64,000 bases of DNA from Oxyruncus cristatus (taxonomy: Eukaryota > Chordata > Aves > Passeriformes > Cotingidae): positions 1,163,084 through 1,227,083 of the forward strand of contig VXAY01001313.1 of the NCBI GenBank assembly GCA_013399855.1, in the 5' to 3' direction. The notes beneath the pieces are model-generated. The model was not told the DNA's origin. It saw nothing but the letters and a program-made list of their open reading frames with translations, and made no database searches. This document shows, one piece after another, positions 14,801-26,071 of this stretch. How positions within the stretch are numbered: position 1 is the stretch's first letter; each line of letters starts with the position of its first letter. Both the position numbers and the translations under genes were made by a program.

Positions 14801-16770
14801 CTTACCTTCACATTAACTTTCTTTATTTCTAAACTAGAATAAAGTTGGGAATGGAATACTGCTGGTCCAATTAACACCACTGTGTTGGCATTTGATTCTG
14901 ATCTGGTTGCTTTGAACAACTTCAAATTATGAAGAAAAATATTGTTTTATAGATCGAGCAATGTGGGGAATTATGTCAAAATTGTGTCATAAAATTTGTA
15001 TTAGACAAAGTTAGGATGCAAGTAAGGACAATGAAGTGTGGTTAGCTGGGTCTGAGAATTAACTGTCTCCATTTTTGGGAGTGAAAGGAAGTAATAACCA
15101 CTTATTACAAGTCTAGACATGTATGGGGGCAGTCAAGACTGTTCTCTATGTGAACTTAAAATTCTGGAAGAACCTCCCTCCTTTAATTAAAATTGGATAT
15201 ACTGAACAAGTTTGAAATATTGAGGTTTAAGTAAAATATCAATAATTCTGCTAGGCCAACCTGCTTTCTCTTCTTGTATCTAAAACATGGAAAGCTGTCA
15301 AGAAATGGTCAGAATCTTCATAAATAGTTTGTTTAATTTAGTCCTATAAATGAATTCATTAACTGTACTGTAGTTTTCTATTGCTAGAGGTGAGGTATGT
15401 ATCGATTAACCTAGTAAAAATGTTATTCATTGCACCATCTGAGTTGAAAATATAGATCCAGAATGTGTAAAACTATGGATCTGGGCTTGTGAAAAGGAAA
15501 GTCAAATATTTTACAACCATTTGACAGCTGCATTAGCATCAGTCATATGAGAAGCTTTACATGAAGAGCTAACTGAAGAGGAATAATACCACTGAAAAAT
15601 AATATATTCTAAGCAGGCAAACTGGAGAAATAATTACTTGTAGAGAAAAAAACCACAAGGACTCAATACTTTTTGAAGGATTGAATTAATATTAAAGGGA
15701 TAGGTAAATGCAGAACTATTTTTAAAAGTTCCTCTAGAAGTTAAAGTGATTTACCCAGGGAGTTTTTATCACAGAGCCAGAAAAACAAGTAGACAAGTAG
15801 ATTTCCTGTGGCAGAAGTAAAGTTGTTCTTTATGTGCAAGGGGCACTTCTGACTTTTCTGAGACCAAAATTAGGAGCTTGTGTTCTTTTGAGTCAGCAAT
15901 GACATAAGCATGACTAGGTATTACAGATATTGTCAGGGACGTGTCTGAGGGAATGCCAAAAAAGGCTTGACCCTATGCTATTGATATTATAAATAGATTT
16001 TTAGATCTGTGAAATGTGTGGTTGCAGCATTTATTTTCTGGTTAATATTGAAAATGTATTTGTTTCTTTAGCTTTACCATGTTGTTTTATGATTTTCTCA
16101 TTTGCATGATTAAATTTTTCTCTGTCTCTTCTCCCTGTATATTTTTACTTTTGTTTTGATCCGGGGATCTCATAGTGATTCTCTATTGAAGAATTTTTAG
16201 ATGAACTTAGACGATGGTGAATGAACCATTCGGATAACTAATAGCAGGTTTTCTCCTAGAGGCAGATCTGTGTTAAGCTTCCAGGGCAGCTCCTTAAGTC
16301 TGTTCTTTCACGTCTCTTGTAATCTGGCCCTTTCTGTGCAGCAGAACTTGTTGCACTCACAGTCAGATTCTGTCACTCTGCTGCTGCTCCAGGGTGAGGT
16401 ACCTTGCATTTCACGTGCTGAAGATGACACGTGCATCCTGGCTCCTAAATCTGGCTTTGCTGCTCCCTGGTGCTGTGGGTCTTTGAGCAGCAAATTAATG
16501 TGTGCTCCTTCTTTGCTGCTCTGGGCCTGGGGCTCACAAGTGTCTGCCCAGCACAGAGATAAGAGGGTGATTGGCAGGTTCTGGTCTTTTTGAGAGACAG
16601 CAGCTCACCCCTCCTGCTGCTGTTCCCCAGCCATGCTTAGCTTCTACTTTGGAAAAATGTAGTCCAGCTCACTTCCCATGAAAGCTTAAGAAATTCTGTG
16701 AAAATAAACAGGTAGGGTTACGGAGTCAAGGAAAAGTGCAGACCTGTACTGACCCAGGGACAGCAGTGCG
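8803..16770. other. Non-coding stretch, unique sequence
   Basis: No gene, RNA gene or recognisable transposon is seen. The stretch is AT-rich with short homopolymers: nine C at 9422-9430, T-runs near 11996, A-runs near 12221, and ten G at 14463-14472. Open frames are short (at most 107 codons) and lack recognisable domains or signal peptides. The sequence from 14300 to 16250 is especially AT-rich and featureless. Confidence 0.6.
14463..14472 (+). repeat. G homopolymer (10 bp)
   Basis: Ten consecutive G lie in AT-rich surroundings. Length polymorphism or sequencing-length error is likely here. Confidence 0.9.
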
Positions 16771-16779
16771 CTGCCTGTT

Positions 16780-17175
16780 GGGACTGCGTTGAATTTCCTG
16801 GGCATACTGAGGTGCAGCTGTGGCTATGGCATTGATCCTGGCATCGCAGACTGCACCGCGGTGGTGCCTGTGTGATCACAGCCATGTTTCACCAGTGAGT
16901 CACCGCAGCAAACTCTGCTGGCACAGAGCAACCCTCCCTGCGCCAAAGCGGGGCACGAGTGGGTGGGGGCACCGAGGGCTGCTGGAGGTGTCGCTCCCGA
17001 GTCCCTAATTTATCTGTGCAGGCAACACATCAGTACCGTCAGCAAGGGAAAAGCAAACGTTGCAGCACTGATTTACATGCTGCGAGAGGAGGTTTCCGTA
17101 GGTTCCTTTTGCTTAGTCACCCGCAGGATGCTCATTTACAAAAGAACAAACACGGAGTTGGATGATTACTGCAGG
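16780..17175. promoter_or_regulatory. CpG-enriched GC-rich patch
   Basis: By hand count about 18 CpG dinucleotides fall in roughly 400 bp, with GC clearly above the flanks. This is an observed/expected ratio near 0.6, whereas most of the window is strongly CpG-depleted. It is shorter and weaker than a classical CpG island. No TATA box or initiator is evident. It could mark a weak promoter, an enhancer, or sequence kept by exon constraint, since the candidate exon at 17022-17174 lies inside it. Confidence 0.25.
17022..17174 (+). other. Candidate exon (153 bp), unrecognised
   Basis: Directly seen: an acceptor ending TTATCTGTGCAG with a CTAAT branch-like element just upstream, a 153-bp segment, then a donor CTGCAG|GTAAAG. 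The length is divisible by three. One frame is fully open when entered after two bases of a codon and left at the same phase, giving 50 full codons including the stretch ANVAALIYMLREEVSVGSFC. At least five CpGs fall inside it. I do not recognise the peptide. The acceptor pyrimidine tract is short and the donor lacks G at +5. It could be a cassette exon, a lncRNA exon or a pseudo-exon. Confidence 0.2.
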
Positions 17176-19118
17176 TAAAGCCTGTTCAGAAGCTATTAGG
17201 TACAAAAATCAAATATGCTTCCACAGCAGCCTCACACAGCACAGGCATCCATCTTTTTATGTGGATATAAAATTACTCTTTTTTCCCTTTCCCCTGCATG
17301 TAGAAAAATATTATGTAAACATGCTCCTGAGTGTGGAACCATTTCCCTCCCTGTGAACATCTGTGTCTGTATCTAGTAGTTTCCTTTAGGGAAGGAGAAC
17401 TAGGGGGTTTTTATCTACTGTTTAGCAAATAAAGCCAGTATGATCACCCTCTTTTACTGTACTGCATTCATTTACACTCCTTACACATACAAGAAATATG
17501 TCTTTATGAAGTTCTTCAGCATTAACCCTCTCATGCAAAAAGCTTGAGTGGCCAGTCAGCAAGTCAAAATGTATTAGAACATTGTAGCAAAAGCATTCCC
17601 TGTCTTTAGGGAAGACCTTCAAACAATAAAAAAATCCCTCTAAGCTCAACAAAACCCCAAGAAACAGTCTGGCAGGGATGGAGCAGCGTGAGATTTGCCT
17701 GTTGTGGACTGAATATCCCATCTGGAGGCAGAGAAGCAGCTGGTGAGTGATTGCCCTGGGCTCCAGTCAGCCAGCAGCACCTGTAGGAAAAGGGTTGATG
17801 AGAAAGAGTTGTCCCTGTGAGGAAGGGAGTGTCACATATAACTCATAGGTAACAAAGTCTCCAGTTTAGAAGAAAGGTTATTTTATCTGCAGATTGACCT
17901 CCTAGAGACAGGAAACTTTTCTGTTGCTGAGGGTCAAAGGTGTGGTCCAAATTTATTTTACAGGACATAGAACAATATTTACCTTAATATTACCCCACAG
18001 TAACACGAAGGACAATAAAGCCAGGGACAAGAAATGTGTGAAACGAAATCTCTTGGTGTGTATAAATTGGCCTGGAGATTTCCAAGTCCCTCCTGTATTC
18101 TTCATCTGAGAGCAGGGGCTTGTTTATTCTTTCAGTGAGAGCATGAGAAACTGGACCAAGACACAGTGGGAACGGCATAGGTACGTGGTAGAGAGAGTAT
18201 TTGACTCCAGGAAAGCAACTTTGGCTGGATTTTTCAGTCTCCAGAAAACAAGTAACTAACTGATGCTTTACCACAACTAACTTGGAAAAGCATGCCCAGT
18301 GCTCTCATGCTCGTTTGAAAGTCCAAGCCTGAAATAAGCCCTCTGTCTCAGCTCAGTATGTGTAACATACAGTCACTAAGCCTCCCCCCTTTCTTCTTTC
18401 TGGCCACAGAGATACTCCTTTGGGAGGGGTCTATCTCTGTCTTTAGAAATTAGTTAGCAAAGTGGAATGCTCTCTTCAGTCATATTTACTACATAAATGC
18501 TGCCTTAAACCCTTAAGGATACCAGCAATACAAGTTCTCACCAGCCAGTGTGATTGTAGGCACAGTTGGCAGGAGTATCTTGTCCCATCAAAGGTTTGAT
18601 GAGCCTGTCCTGATCACTGGTGTGGAGCAGGAGGCTATTTCCACACCTGCCATAGAGTAGCAAGGATGGAACTCCTCAACCAACACAACTGGCCTACTCT
18701 CACAGAAGAGATGCAATTAATGCTTTTTAATGGAAATGAAATTCTATAGCAGCTGGTGATCCAAAATGTTGACCAAAAAAATGGACTCTAATGAACTGTG
18801 CAATCCTCTTAATTTAGTTAGTTTACATAATTACATTTCTACCTCCTACTCAGCTCAATAATTGCACCAATGACCTATCTTGAAAACCCATCTTTGTGCC
18901 TTAATGGAAAGGTTTAAATTACGCTGATCCACTATGTTAATAACAGTGATCAATAGTACTACTTCATCTCTGTTTATTTTTAAAGAACTATCTACCTCGT
19001 GGTGTTGTCACTGTAATTAGGATCTGCAGGTATGATCAGCTCTTCCAGGTGTTGCAGAGATGGGAGGGATAGTTTCCGTGCTGACTGCTCTGGACAGTTA
19101 CAAGTTTGTTTTCTTCCC

Positions 19119-19136
19119 TTTTTTTTTTTTTTTTTT
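19119..19136 (+). repeat. T homopolymer (18 bp)
   Basis: Eighteen consecutive T. It could be the complement of an old poly(A) tail, but no retroposon body is recognisable beside it. Confidence 0.9.
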
Positions 19137-19610
19137 GGTTCCTCAGTGTTTGAGAAACCAGTGAGCAGTTCTGCTGTTTTGTAAACAATTCCTTGGGAGC
19201 AGTTTAATTGTACGAAATAGTAGCTTGGGGCCAGCCAACTGGTGAGAGCGGCTCTTCTCATGCCACATGGTGACAGGTGAAGTCAATGTAAGGTCACTAA
19301 TTTACACCAGCTGAGTATTTGGCCTTATAAATCTCAGGTGTCTGTTTACCAGGGATTTCTCTTCTGATGTCAGGCCTATGACCAACGTCAATGCAGAGGA
19401 ACAGACAATAGTTTTGAGAAGGGCAAGGTCACAAAATCATCCTTCCTGTTCAAGGACTAAAAGCAATTCTACTCCTGACCTTAGGTATGTGGTGGTTTTT
19501 TGTTGTGGGTTGGTTTTGTCTTGTTTCTTTTCAGGCTGTTTCAAGATGAGTGATTAAAATATGGAATCTAAGAACCTCTTAAGAACCTGTAGATCTAATG
19601 TGCTCTGCAG

Positions 19611-19721
19611 GAAGTGTTTATAATTGCACGTTGCCTTGAACCGCTCGGCATATATTATCGTTCCTGTTGCCTTTACGAGCACCGCCACACATTCTGCTCA
19701 AGTAGCAGACACTCAGCAATG
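19611..19721 (+). other. Candidate exon (111 bp), unrecognised
   Basis: Directly seen: a branch-like TCTAAT followed by GTGCTCTGCAG as acceptor, 111 bp, and a donor AATG|GTAAGC. The length is 37 codons, and the frame starting with the first exon base is open throughout (phase 0 to 0), beginning EVFIIARCLEPLGIYYRSCC. About six CpGs occur within 111 bp, unusual for this AT-rich window. No family is recognised; the segment is rich in Cys, Arg and His. Its phase differs from the segments at 17022 and 21904, so the three could not all be coding in one transcript. A lncRNA exon or a conserved element is equally possible. Confidence 0.22.
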
Positions 19722-20866
19722 GTAAGCTCACAGACTGGGAGCAGACAGGCTGCAGTAATTTTGTCTATTTATTTCATTTATAAATTAAAGAGATTTTAAT
19801 ACTTTTAGTGTTGTAAGATTTTGAAAAACTAGATATACAGTAATTGAGCTACAAAAAGCAAAGAAAGAAAGAACTTGTTGAGCACAAACTCCAGAAGAAT
19901 TTTTCCTTGGTGTTATTTTTCATTGTTATACCTGTTCATTCTGTAGCATTATTGGAGCTATCACTTTAAAGCAAGCCAGGAAAAACCCTGCTAATGATAA
20001 ATCAGTATGCCATAAATCCTTTCAAATCCCCTTCATATTAATGATAACTTTGTCAGTGCCACTGAAGCTTTGTTTTGCTTCTCTGGCCTGGCTGTTGTCC
20101 CTCTGTCATTCAGGGGTCATTCCAAGTAATTCCCTTTTGACTTCTTCACCCAGAGCTGTGCTGAGGTTTTCACCAGGCATGGTGAGCCATACAAATGGAT
20201 CTGCCAAAAATTCTGTCAGCTTTCTTTTCCTGTATATCTGTAGTCAGCTGGGCAGACCGGATGGCAGTTCGTGTTCACAATCACTGTCCGTGAGTTAAAT
20301 GTATCAGTAACATAGAGAAATCTCATCAGCTTAAAACATGGCTTTGTGGGATACTGTGAAATGCCCTGCAAAAATACTCGCTGCCATGGCAAAGCTGTTG
20401 AGATCTAGGGTTGGAGTCCCTTGAAAGCTTTCTTCGCTGAAGTTTTCCCTTAATGGAACAAATCCATTGGTCACTACAGGATGGTAGTGATTTTGCAGTT
20501 CCTTGTGTGATCGTGGACTTCCATCAGCAGACAGCTGAAATGGTTTTTGAACCATGAAGGTGAGGTATCAAATGCAAATGGAGGCCTTCCAGTTCCAAAA
20601 GGAAAAGCCTTTTAACCAAGCTTTGTAACAGTCCAAGGTAGCTGCAGACAATGGCAAATCACTTCTCTGGGAAAGGAAATGTAGAAGTATTTCAAGGCAT
20701 GAGGAGCAGGCATGGCAATTTCAATACATAGAGAAGAACATGAGTTTTCTCTGTCCTTATTCAGTGTGGCCAGGAGGTGTGCATGACACGCTCGCTTCTG
20801 TACAAATGGTCATTCCTCAGCTTTGAAGTATGAACACCAGAAGGGCAGAACATCTCAGGGGCTCAC

Positions 20867-20918
20867 CTTACTGCTGCAAGTGCCTGGAGCCAGCCTTAGC
20901 AAGGGTTCTGTGAACACT
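20867..20918 (-). other. Candidate minus-strand exon (52 bp)
   Basis: On the minus strand a strong acceptor (long pyrimidine-rich tract ending CTTCTTTGTTTCAG) is followed after 52 bp by a strong donor AAG|GTGAGC. Only one of three frames is open (VFTEPLLRLAPGTCSSK). Nothing is recognised in the peptide. The splice sites are among the best-looking in the window, but 52-bp pseudo-exons with such sites are expected by chance. Confidence 0.15.
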
Positions 20919-21903
20919 CTGAAACAAAGAAGCTACAAAAGCAGCCCCAACTGTGACAGATCATCAGAATTATGCAAAATTTTTCAAGAGGAAAGAAAAA
21001 AAATACCTACATTGTCCTCATTAGTAAGTGCCGTCCTGGTGATGTGAAGAGGCTTGTGTTGAATTATTTTATAGGTGGATTTAGCTTTGCAGTATGTGTG
21101 CTTGGATGCTAAAAAAAGGATCAGGTTTCTTCACAGAGTGCATAATTTTGCAAGTTTTATACTTATTTCAGGCTGATGATCTCCTGATTATACTGTGTCC
21201 TTCTGCTGCAGAAGTTGTTGATCTTTGCAGAAAAAAGAAAAAAAGAAAAAAAAAGACTGAAATGTAGAAACTGTAGTGCTGTTATTTTGTGTTGACAGGA
21301 AAGATGCACCAGCATGCAGGTTTATTCTTATGTGACACATAATTACTCAGAAACTATTTTTAAAACCAGGCTGAAAGAAATCACAAGGATGGCATAGATA
21401 AGTTGCCTTTTGACAAACCTGCTTGGGTTGCATACAGTGAAAGTTTTGAGGGCTGTAGGGACCATGGCTGTAGATACTAAGGCAGGAGGAGAGAGGGGAG
21501 CAGAGCATCACCTGCCCAGCCTGCTCAGCTCACATTAGTGACTACATCACCCTGCCTGTAATGTCCACTGCTTCCCCACTGCAGCATGTAATGTGCTCAC
21601 AACCCCAGGGAAATTCTGGCTCAAGAAAAGCTTTCTGGCTGCTCTGCAGGTCCATCTCATTTTTTCTTCCTGCATATAGCCAGCCCTATAGGCATTTATA
21701 AATTCCTGTAATGCCAGACATTCTTCTACTTGATAAACCTTCCATCACTAATGTTCTTAGACCATCGTGACTGCAGCAACATTATCCCCACCGTATCTTT
21801 AGTGTTTGCAGAACTTTGTGCCAACAGGAAGTTTAGACTAATGGCCTTTTAAAAACCAGGCACGGAGTCATCCCTGTGTTTGTCTTTATTCTGGGCTTTC
21901 CAG

Positions 21904-21987
21904 GCGCTCCATGTCCCACTGCTGCTCTGAAGTGACAGTAACCTCCAGAAATGAAGACGGCAAGTCTGGGAGACGAGCCTCTCTCAG
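21904..21987 (+). other. Candidate exon (84 bp), unrecognised
   Basis: Directly seen: an acceptor TTTATTCTGGGCTTTCCAG, 84 bp, then CTCTCAG|GTACTG. The length is divisible by three and one frame is open, entering and leaving at the same phase as the 17022-17174 segment (27 full codons). The peptide is polar and ends with a basic RRASL motif that matches a protein kinase A consensus (R-R-x-S), as cytoplasmic cassette exons sometimes do. CpGs are present in and around it. The donor lacks G at +5. I do not recognise the host gene. It may be a symmetric cassette exon or chance. Confidence 0.22.
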
Positions 21988-23299
21988 GTACTGACTCCTG
22001 ATACATCGTCCTCCAGAGGGGAAAGTGCCCAAGGCCACTTGCTTGTGCCAGTTCCCTCAGCTGGATGAGCTGGTGTCACTGCTTTGTTGTCTGTGTTTGT
22101 GGGTTCTGACACTTTTCCTGTGCGAGCACAGTTGGGCCACACGTGCATGACATTATCCCTCCACTGAAGTCCCCTGCACCCAGACCCCTTTGTTTATCCT
22201 TTACTATGCCCAGCTCTCAGAGAAGGGACGCACGCTTTTCTTTTATGTTTAAGAAACACTTTTCAGCTTTTCATCTCAATCAGGCATCCATTACATTGTG
22301 CTCCTTGTTTCCTACACCAACCCGTGATGTGTGCAGCTCCAGGTATGCAGGATTCAAAGGCATCTACTTTATTTTCATGCTCTCACACATGTGGCAGTTC
22401 CCTCCTTCAGTGAGAATTGATAATGCCTGAGTGAGATTGTTTCTTTGTCGTGTATTGTGTGGGTATCTGACATGACAGTCAAACGTCCTTCCTGTCATCC
22501 TCTTCAGCATTCATCTGAGTAAAATATGTCTCCTCACCAAATGCCCATTGCAGCTGAACATTCAGGGATGTGTCTGCTCTGGGTGAGAGCGAGGAGTTTC
22601 AACTCCCAGAGTCGCCTACCACATTGGCAAGGTTCTCCCCGTGCCAAACCTCATTTTACTGAGGCCCTTGATGCTGGCAAGAACATCAGAAGGCTGACCT
22701 TTTAAACACACGTGCAGGTCTCCCATGTTCAGTCAACCATGATAAAATATCATCTTGGAGATCATCTGGCAGCAAGCAAGCTGAACAAATATGTTTTTAC
22801 ATAAGGCACAAAACCTCTGTGATGTAACTAAGAAACTAAATTATTGCTTCTATCCCTGAAGGTTGACTGTTGTTTAAAATTCCAAGTTATTGAGTTTTAT
22901 ACACTTTGCAATACAATTTATTCACTTATTCTCCTTCTAAATTTTCAAATACAAGCATCAGAACATGATGAAGGGTACTATGGAAACAGGCTGATTCAAT
23001 TTAAAGAACAAGGAACTAATCCTTATAGACCTGTGCTTCCATAATTATGTATATATGGTTTTGGAAAATCGGAAGTAAACTTGGAGAAAAATGTTCAGTT
23101 AATGTGAATTACTCTAATTTATCATTGGTGTTAGAACAGTCCCTAGAAACTCTGAATGATAGGTGATAACTTAGTGTGCAATGCAGTGTCCTACAGAAAA
23201 TAGCAAGAGAATGCCCGTCCCAAACAGCTTGTTGTCTATATAGCCAAGACTCAAAGAAAAATGGATGAAAACCCACTATCTTAGCCACTTTCAAATATG

Positions 23300-23400
23300 C
23301 TGCTGACACGGAGAAATGAAGTGACTTGGCCAGAGACATTAAGAAAATCTGAGGAAGAACTTGCAGATGAGCTAAGAAATCTGAGAAGTTTCTATTGGAA
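23300..23400 (+). repeat. Possible ancient SINE relic (MIR/CORE-SINE-like)
   Basis: A stretch around GAAGTGACTTGGCCAGAGAC resembles, with many differences, the AAGTGACTTGCCCAAGGTCAC box seen in old amniote SINE/LINE families of the MIR/L2 type, and is followed by sequence reminiscent of the next box (TCTGAGGAAGAACTTG). No tail or target-site duplication is visible. This is similarity judged by eye. Confidence 0.3.
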
Positions 23401-24560
23401 CTGCCTTGTACTGGAAAATTTGGGGGGTTTTTTGTATGCATTTTTTTATCCTCATAGCAAAGATAGGCTTTTCACATTTTTTCTATGAATTAAAAATGAA
23501 AAAAAGCTGACATAATTAATTTTTCAGATAAAATATTGCAGATATCAGGCAACCTTCTTGGAAAACTTACAGAAGAAATTATAAGAGCTTGTTTTATGTC
23601 ATGGACATTTTCTAACTGAAAATTGCTATACTTCAGTTAGCTCTGGTTTTGAGGCCCTAGCATTTCAGTAATCACCAGGCCATCTGTGTGCTCCCTGAAA
23701 AGTAACCACAATTGCTTCAACAACAGAGTCCATCCAAAATCAAGAACAGCTCAAACTCACTTCCTGCCCCATGTGTGTAATGTATTAAATGACAGTATAT
23801 ATTTGCTGAGTTACTTCTGTGGAGTTTAGGAGAAATGAGAGAAATAACGTGCCTAAAGGCTCTATATCTATTTATTTTTAAATCTAGGTTGAACATACGA
23901 TTGTGGAATATGCAATCCATAGGGGAGAGGAAAAAAAACCCCACCTTTACCTTATAATTAGCAATAAATGAGTACAGTGGCCTAGGGAAAAAAAAAAACA
24001 CTGTGGCAAGCTGTTGTGCCAGTAAAGTTTCTGGCACAGGGACATTTCCCCGAGAGAAGACAATGTGAATTAACAAAAAAAAAAAAAAATTAAAATATTT
24101 GTATCTCTTAGGCCAATCCTTTTCTTCTTATTAAGGTTGGAATACCTCGAAGACTGCAGTAACCCAGTTTTTCAACCTTCAGACGAGCTGCTCTGGAGAG
24201 AGCAGGCAAGGGATGCTGCAGTAGAGCCATGCATTTGCCAAGGCTCTGGAGCACTGAGGAAGGGGATGATGAGCAAGGGGACGTTGGCTTTGCTCTGCGC
24301 AGGGTTTGACCCGTTGCTGAAGGGATTTCTGCAGAACGTGGCTCGATAGCCTCTTTGCACAAGAGGAATGGCTCAGCAGGGGCTGTGATACGACTGAGAA
24401 CTGGGCCAACAGTGTCCTGGAGCACATTCAGACAGGAACTGTCTGGTTTTATGCTTATATACAGCTGTTTCTTGTAGCTGTGGGAGTTATAAAATGTGCT
24501 CCGCTTTTGCTGTCAAAGAGCCTAATTTAAAACCATACTCTTTAGGAACTGGAGAGGGTG
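23401..24560. other. Non-coding stretch
   Basis: Nothing recognisable apart from A-rich runs, the longest being 15 A at 24075-24089. Overlapping open frames on both strands at 24108-24427 are mutually antisense and show no family features. Confidence 0.6.
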
Positions 24561-24561
24561 T

Positions 24562-24608
24562 AAAAAAACCAACCAACCAACCAAAAAACCCCAAAACACG
24601 ACAACCCC
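24562..24608 (+). repeat. (AACC)n-derived low-complexity tract
   Basis: An A-run is followed by about four AACC units and then degenerate A/C-rich sequence. It is a simple repeat. Confidence 0.85.
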
Positions 24609-25574
24609 AAGACTCACCACCAAGAAACAGACTAATAGCGTCAGACTAAGAGAAAGTAATTTGTGTCCATATGCCTCCCTCATCAAGTTAAAAGTTCATT
24701 CTTGTAGTTCAAAATGACATAGCACTTCAGAGATCACAGCAAATAAGGATTTTAATGATTAGCTACAAGACAGAGGGCTGCCCCTTGTAATGCAACTGTT
24801 CACTTTTAATAGGCTCTGGAAGAACACTTCTTTGGATTTGTAGGACTTTCCTGCATTCTTGAAGAGGCAAGGGCAATGTTCCTACTTAAAAATAGTATGA
24901 AAAAGGAGAGGGTCTATGCTTTCTTGAGAAATGTATTTTGCATGCAGAAAATGATCATTAAGTGATCTAGTTCTTTTAATCAGCTCGTAAAAATACAGCC
25001 TGCCTTTGGGCTAGTCATCTAGGAACTGGTGACACAGTAAAATGTTAACACAAAAGAAGAGTCCGGAGGACAAAAACTCCAGTTGATGTAAATTTTCATG
25101 CTGCTAACACACCTGAGGGTTCAGTTTGTCAGCAGAGAAAGAGGAGGGTTTAAGCAGAATGGAAGCTTTTTCCTCAAGAAACCCCAGTTTCATGTGTATC
25201 CTGACAGGACTGAACTCTTCTGTTTTCTTCCATCTTCCTTGGCGCTGTTGCTTACGAGGTCAGTGTCTTCTGTGAGGTAGAATGGTGGTACAGGGCTCTC
25301 CAGGGGAAACCAGCTTGTCTCCCTGTGCCTACTCTGCATGTGCTCTTGGGCTTTCTGTACTGACACCTCCTCAAAGCTATTGACACGATGTTTTTCAGTC
25401 ACCTCACTGATTGAAACGTGCTCAATGGTTGGAGATGTATGTTCTTCTTAGCTTTTATGCATTTCAAGGTAGCCTAGTAAAGGATTCTTTTATTTTGTTA
25501 CTTTCAGCAGAATTGGGTAGCTCTCTGATTTTTGGCTCTTTTCTGAGATGCATGGCACAAGAATCTAGGGACCT

Positions 25575-25685
25575 GTTTTGTGTTTTGGTTTTTTTTTGTT
25601 TGTTTGTTCATTTTGGTTTGGTTTGGGGTTTTGTTGTTGGGGTTTTTTTGTTTGGTTTTTTGTTTGTTTGTTTGTTTGTTTTTTG
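25575..25685 (+). repeat. T/G low-complexity tract with (TTTG)n
   Basis: About 110 bp consist almost only of T and G, including four or more contiguous TTTG units at the right-hand end, TTTGG units and T-runs. Open frames here encode F/V/L/C-rich peptides that are only translations of the repeat. Confidence 0.9.
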
Positions 25686-26071
25686 TCTCTGTTGCGATCA
25701 GTTATTTCCACTCATGGGCACAGATACCTCAAAATTCATCAGTACCTGATCAACTAGATGGAATTGGGAGACAAATCTGGAACCTCTTTCAACAGCATGT
25801 CAAGTCCCATGAATAAATTAAATACTTGAGAGGAAGGTCATTCTTAGTAATACTGCTGAGTTTCTTAATGCTGGGAAAGATTGCAATATTTTTGTTAATG
25901 CCTATTTAGCTTAAAATGATCAATGGCAAAACCAGTTTGGACCAGGAAAGATGCTGATAAAGATTCATACACTTCATATCTCAAGTTGGGTCTGGTAGCA
26001 AACACTGATAAGGCCATTTTGAGCTTAGAAATAGAAACCAAAGCTACATTTGGCGTCTCTGTTGCGATCAG
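25685..26071 (+). repeat. Pair of exact 17-bp direct repeats
   Basis: GTCTCTGTTGCGATCAG occurs at 25685-25701 and again at 26055-26071, start to start 370 bp. The repeat contains a CpG and is not low-complexity. The 353 bp between the copies show no recognised transposon and no terminal poly(A). The T/G tract abuts the left copy on its outer side. It may be a target-site duplication around an unrecognised insertion, a remnant of a local duplication, or chance. Confidence 0.6.

Larger units (their letters stand above)
17175..23290. other. Mostly unique non-coding stretch with candidate exons
   Basis: Outside the separately listed candidate exons (19611-19721, 20867-20918, 21904-21987) and the T-run at 19119-19136, no gene or recognised transposon is seen. 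Composition varies: 21400-22700 is somewhat more GC-rich than the flanks. Confidence 0.55.

Noticed and set aside
20455..20558. Plus-strand open run ending at a GTGAGG donor near 20558.
   Set aside because: The frame hits a stop just before the donor and has no recognised similarity; the only frame of interest would not splice onward.
25411..25816. Hydrophobic plus-strand frames that look like membrane proteins.
   Set aside because: The F/V/L/C-rich peptides are direct translations of the T/G low-complexity tract.
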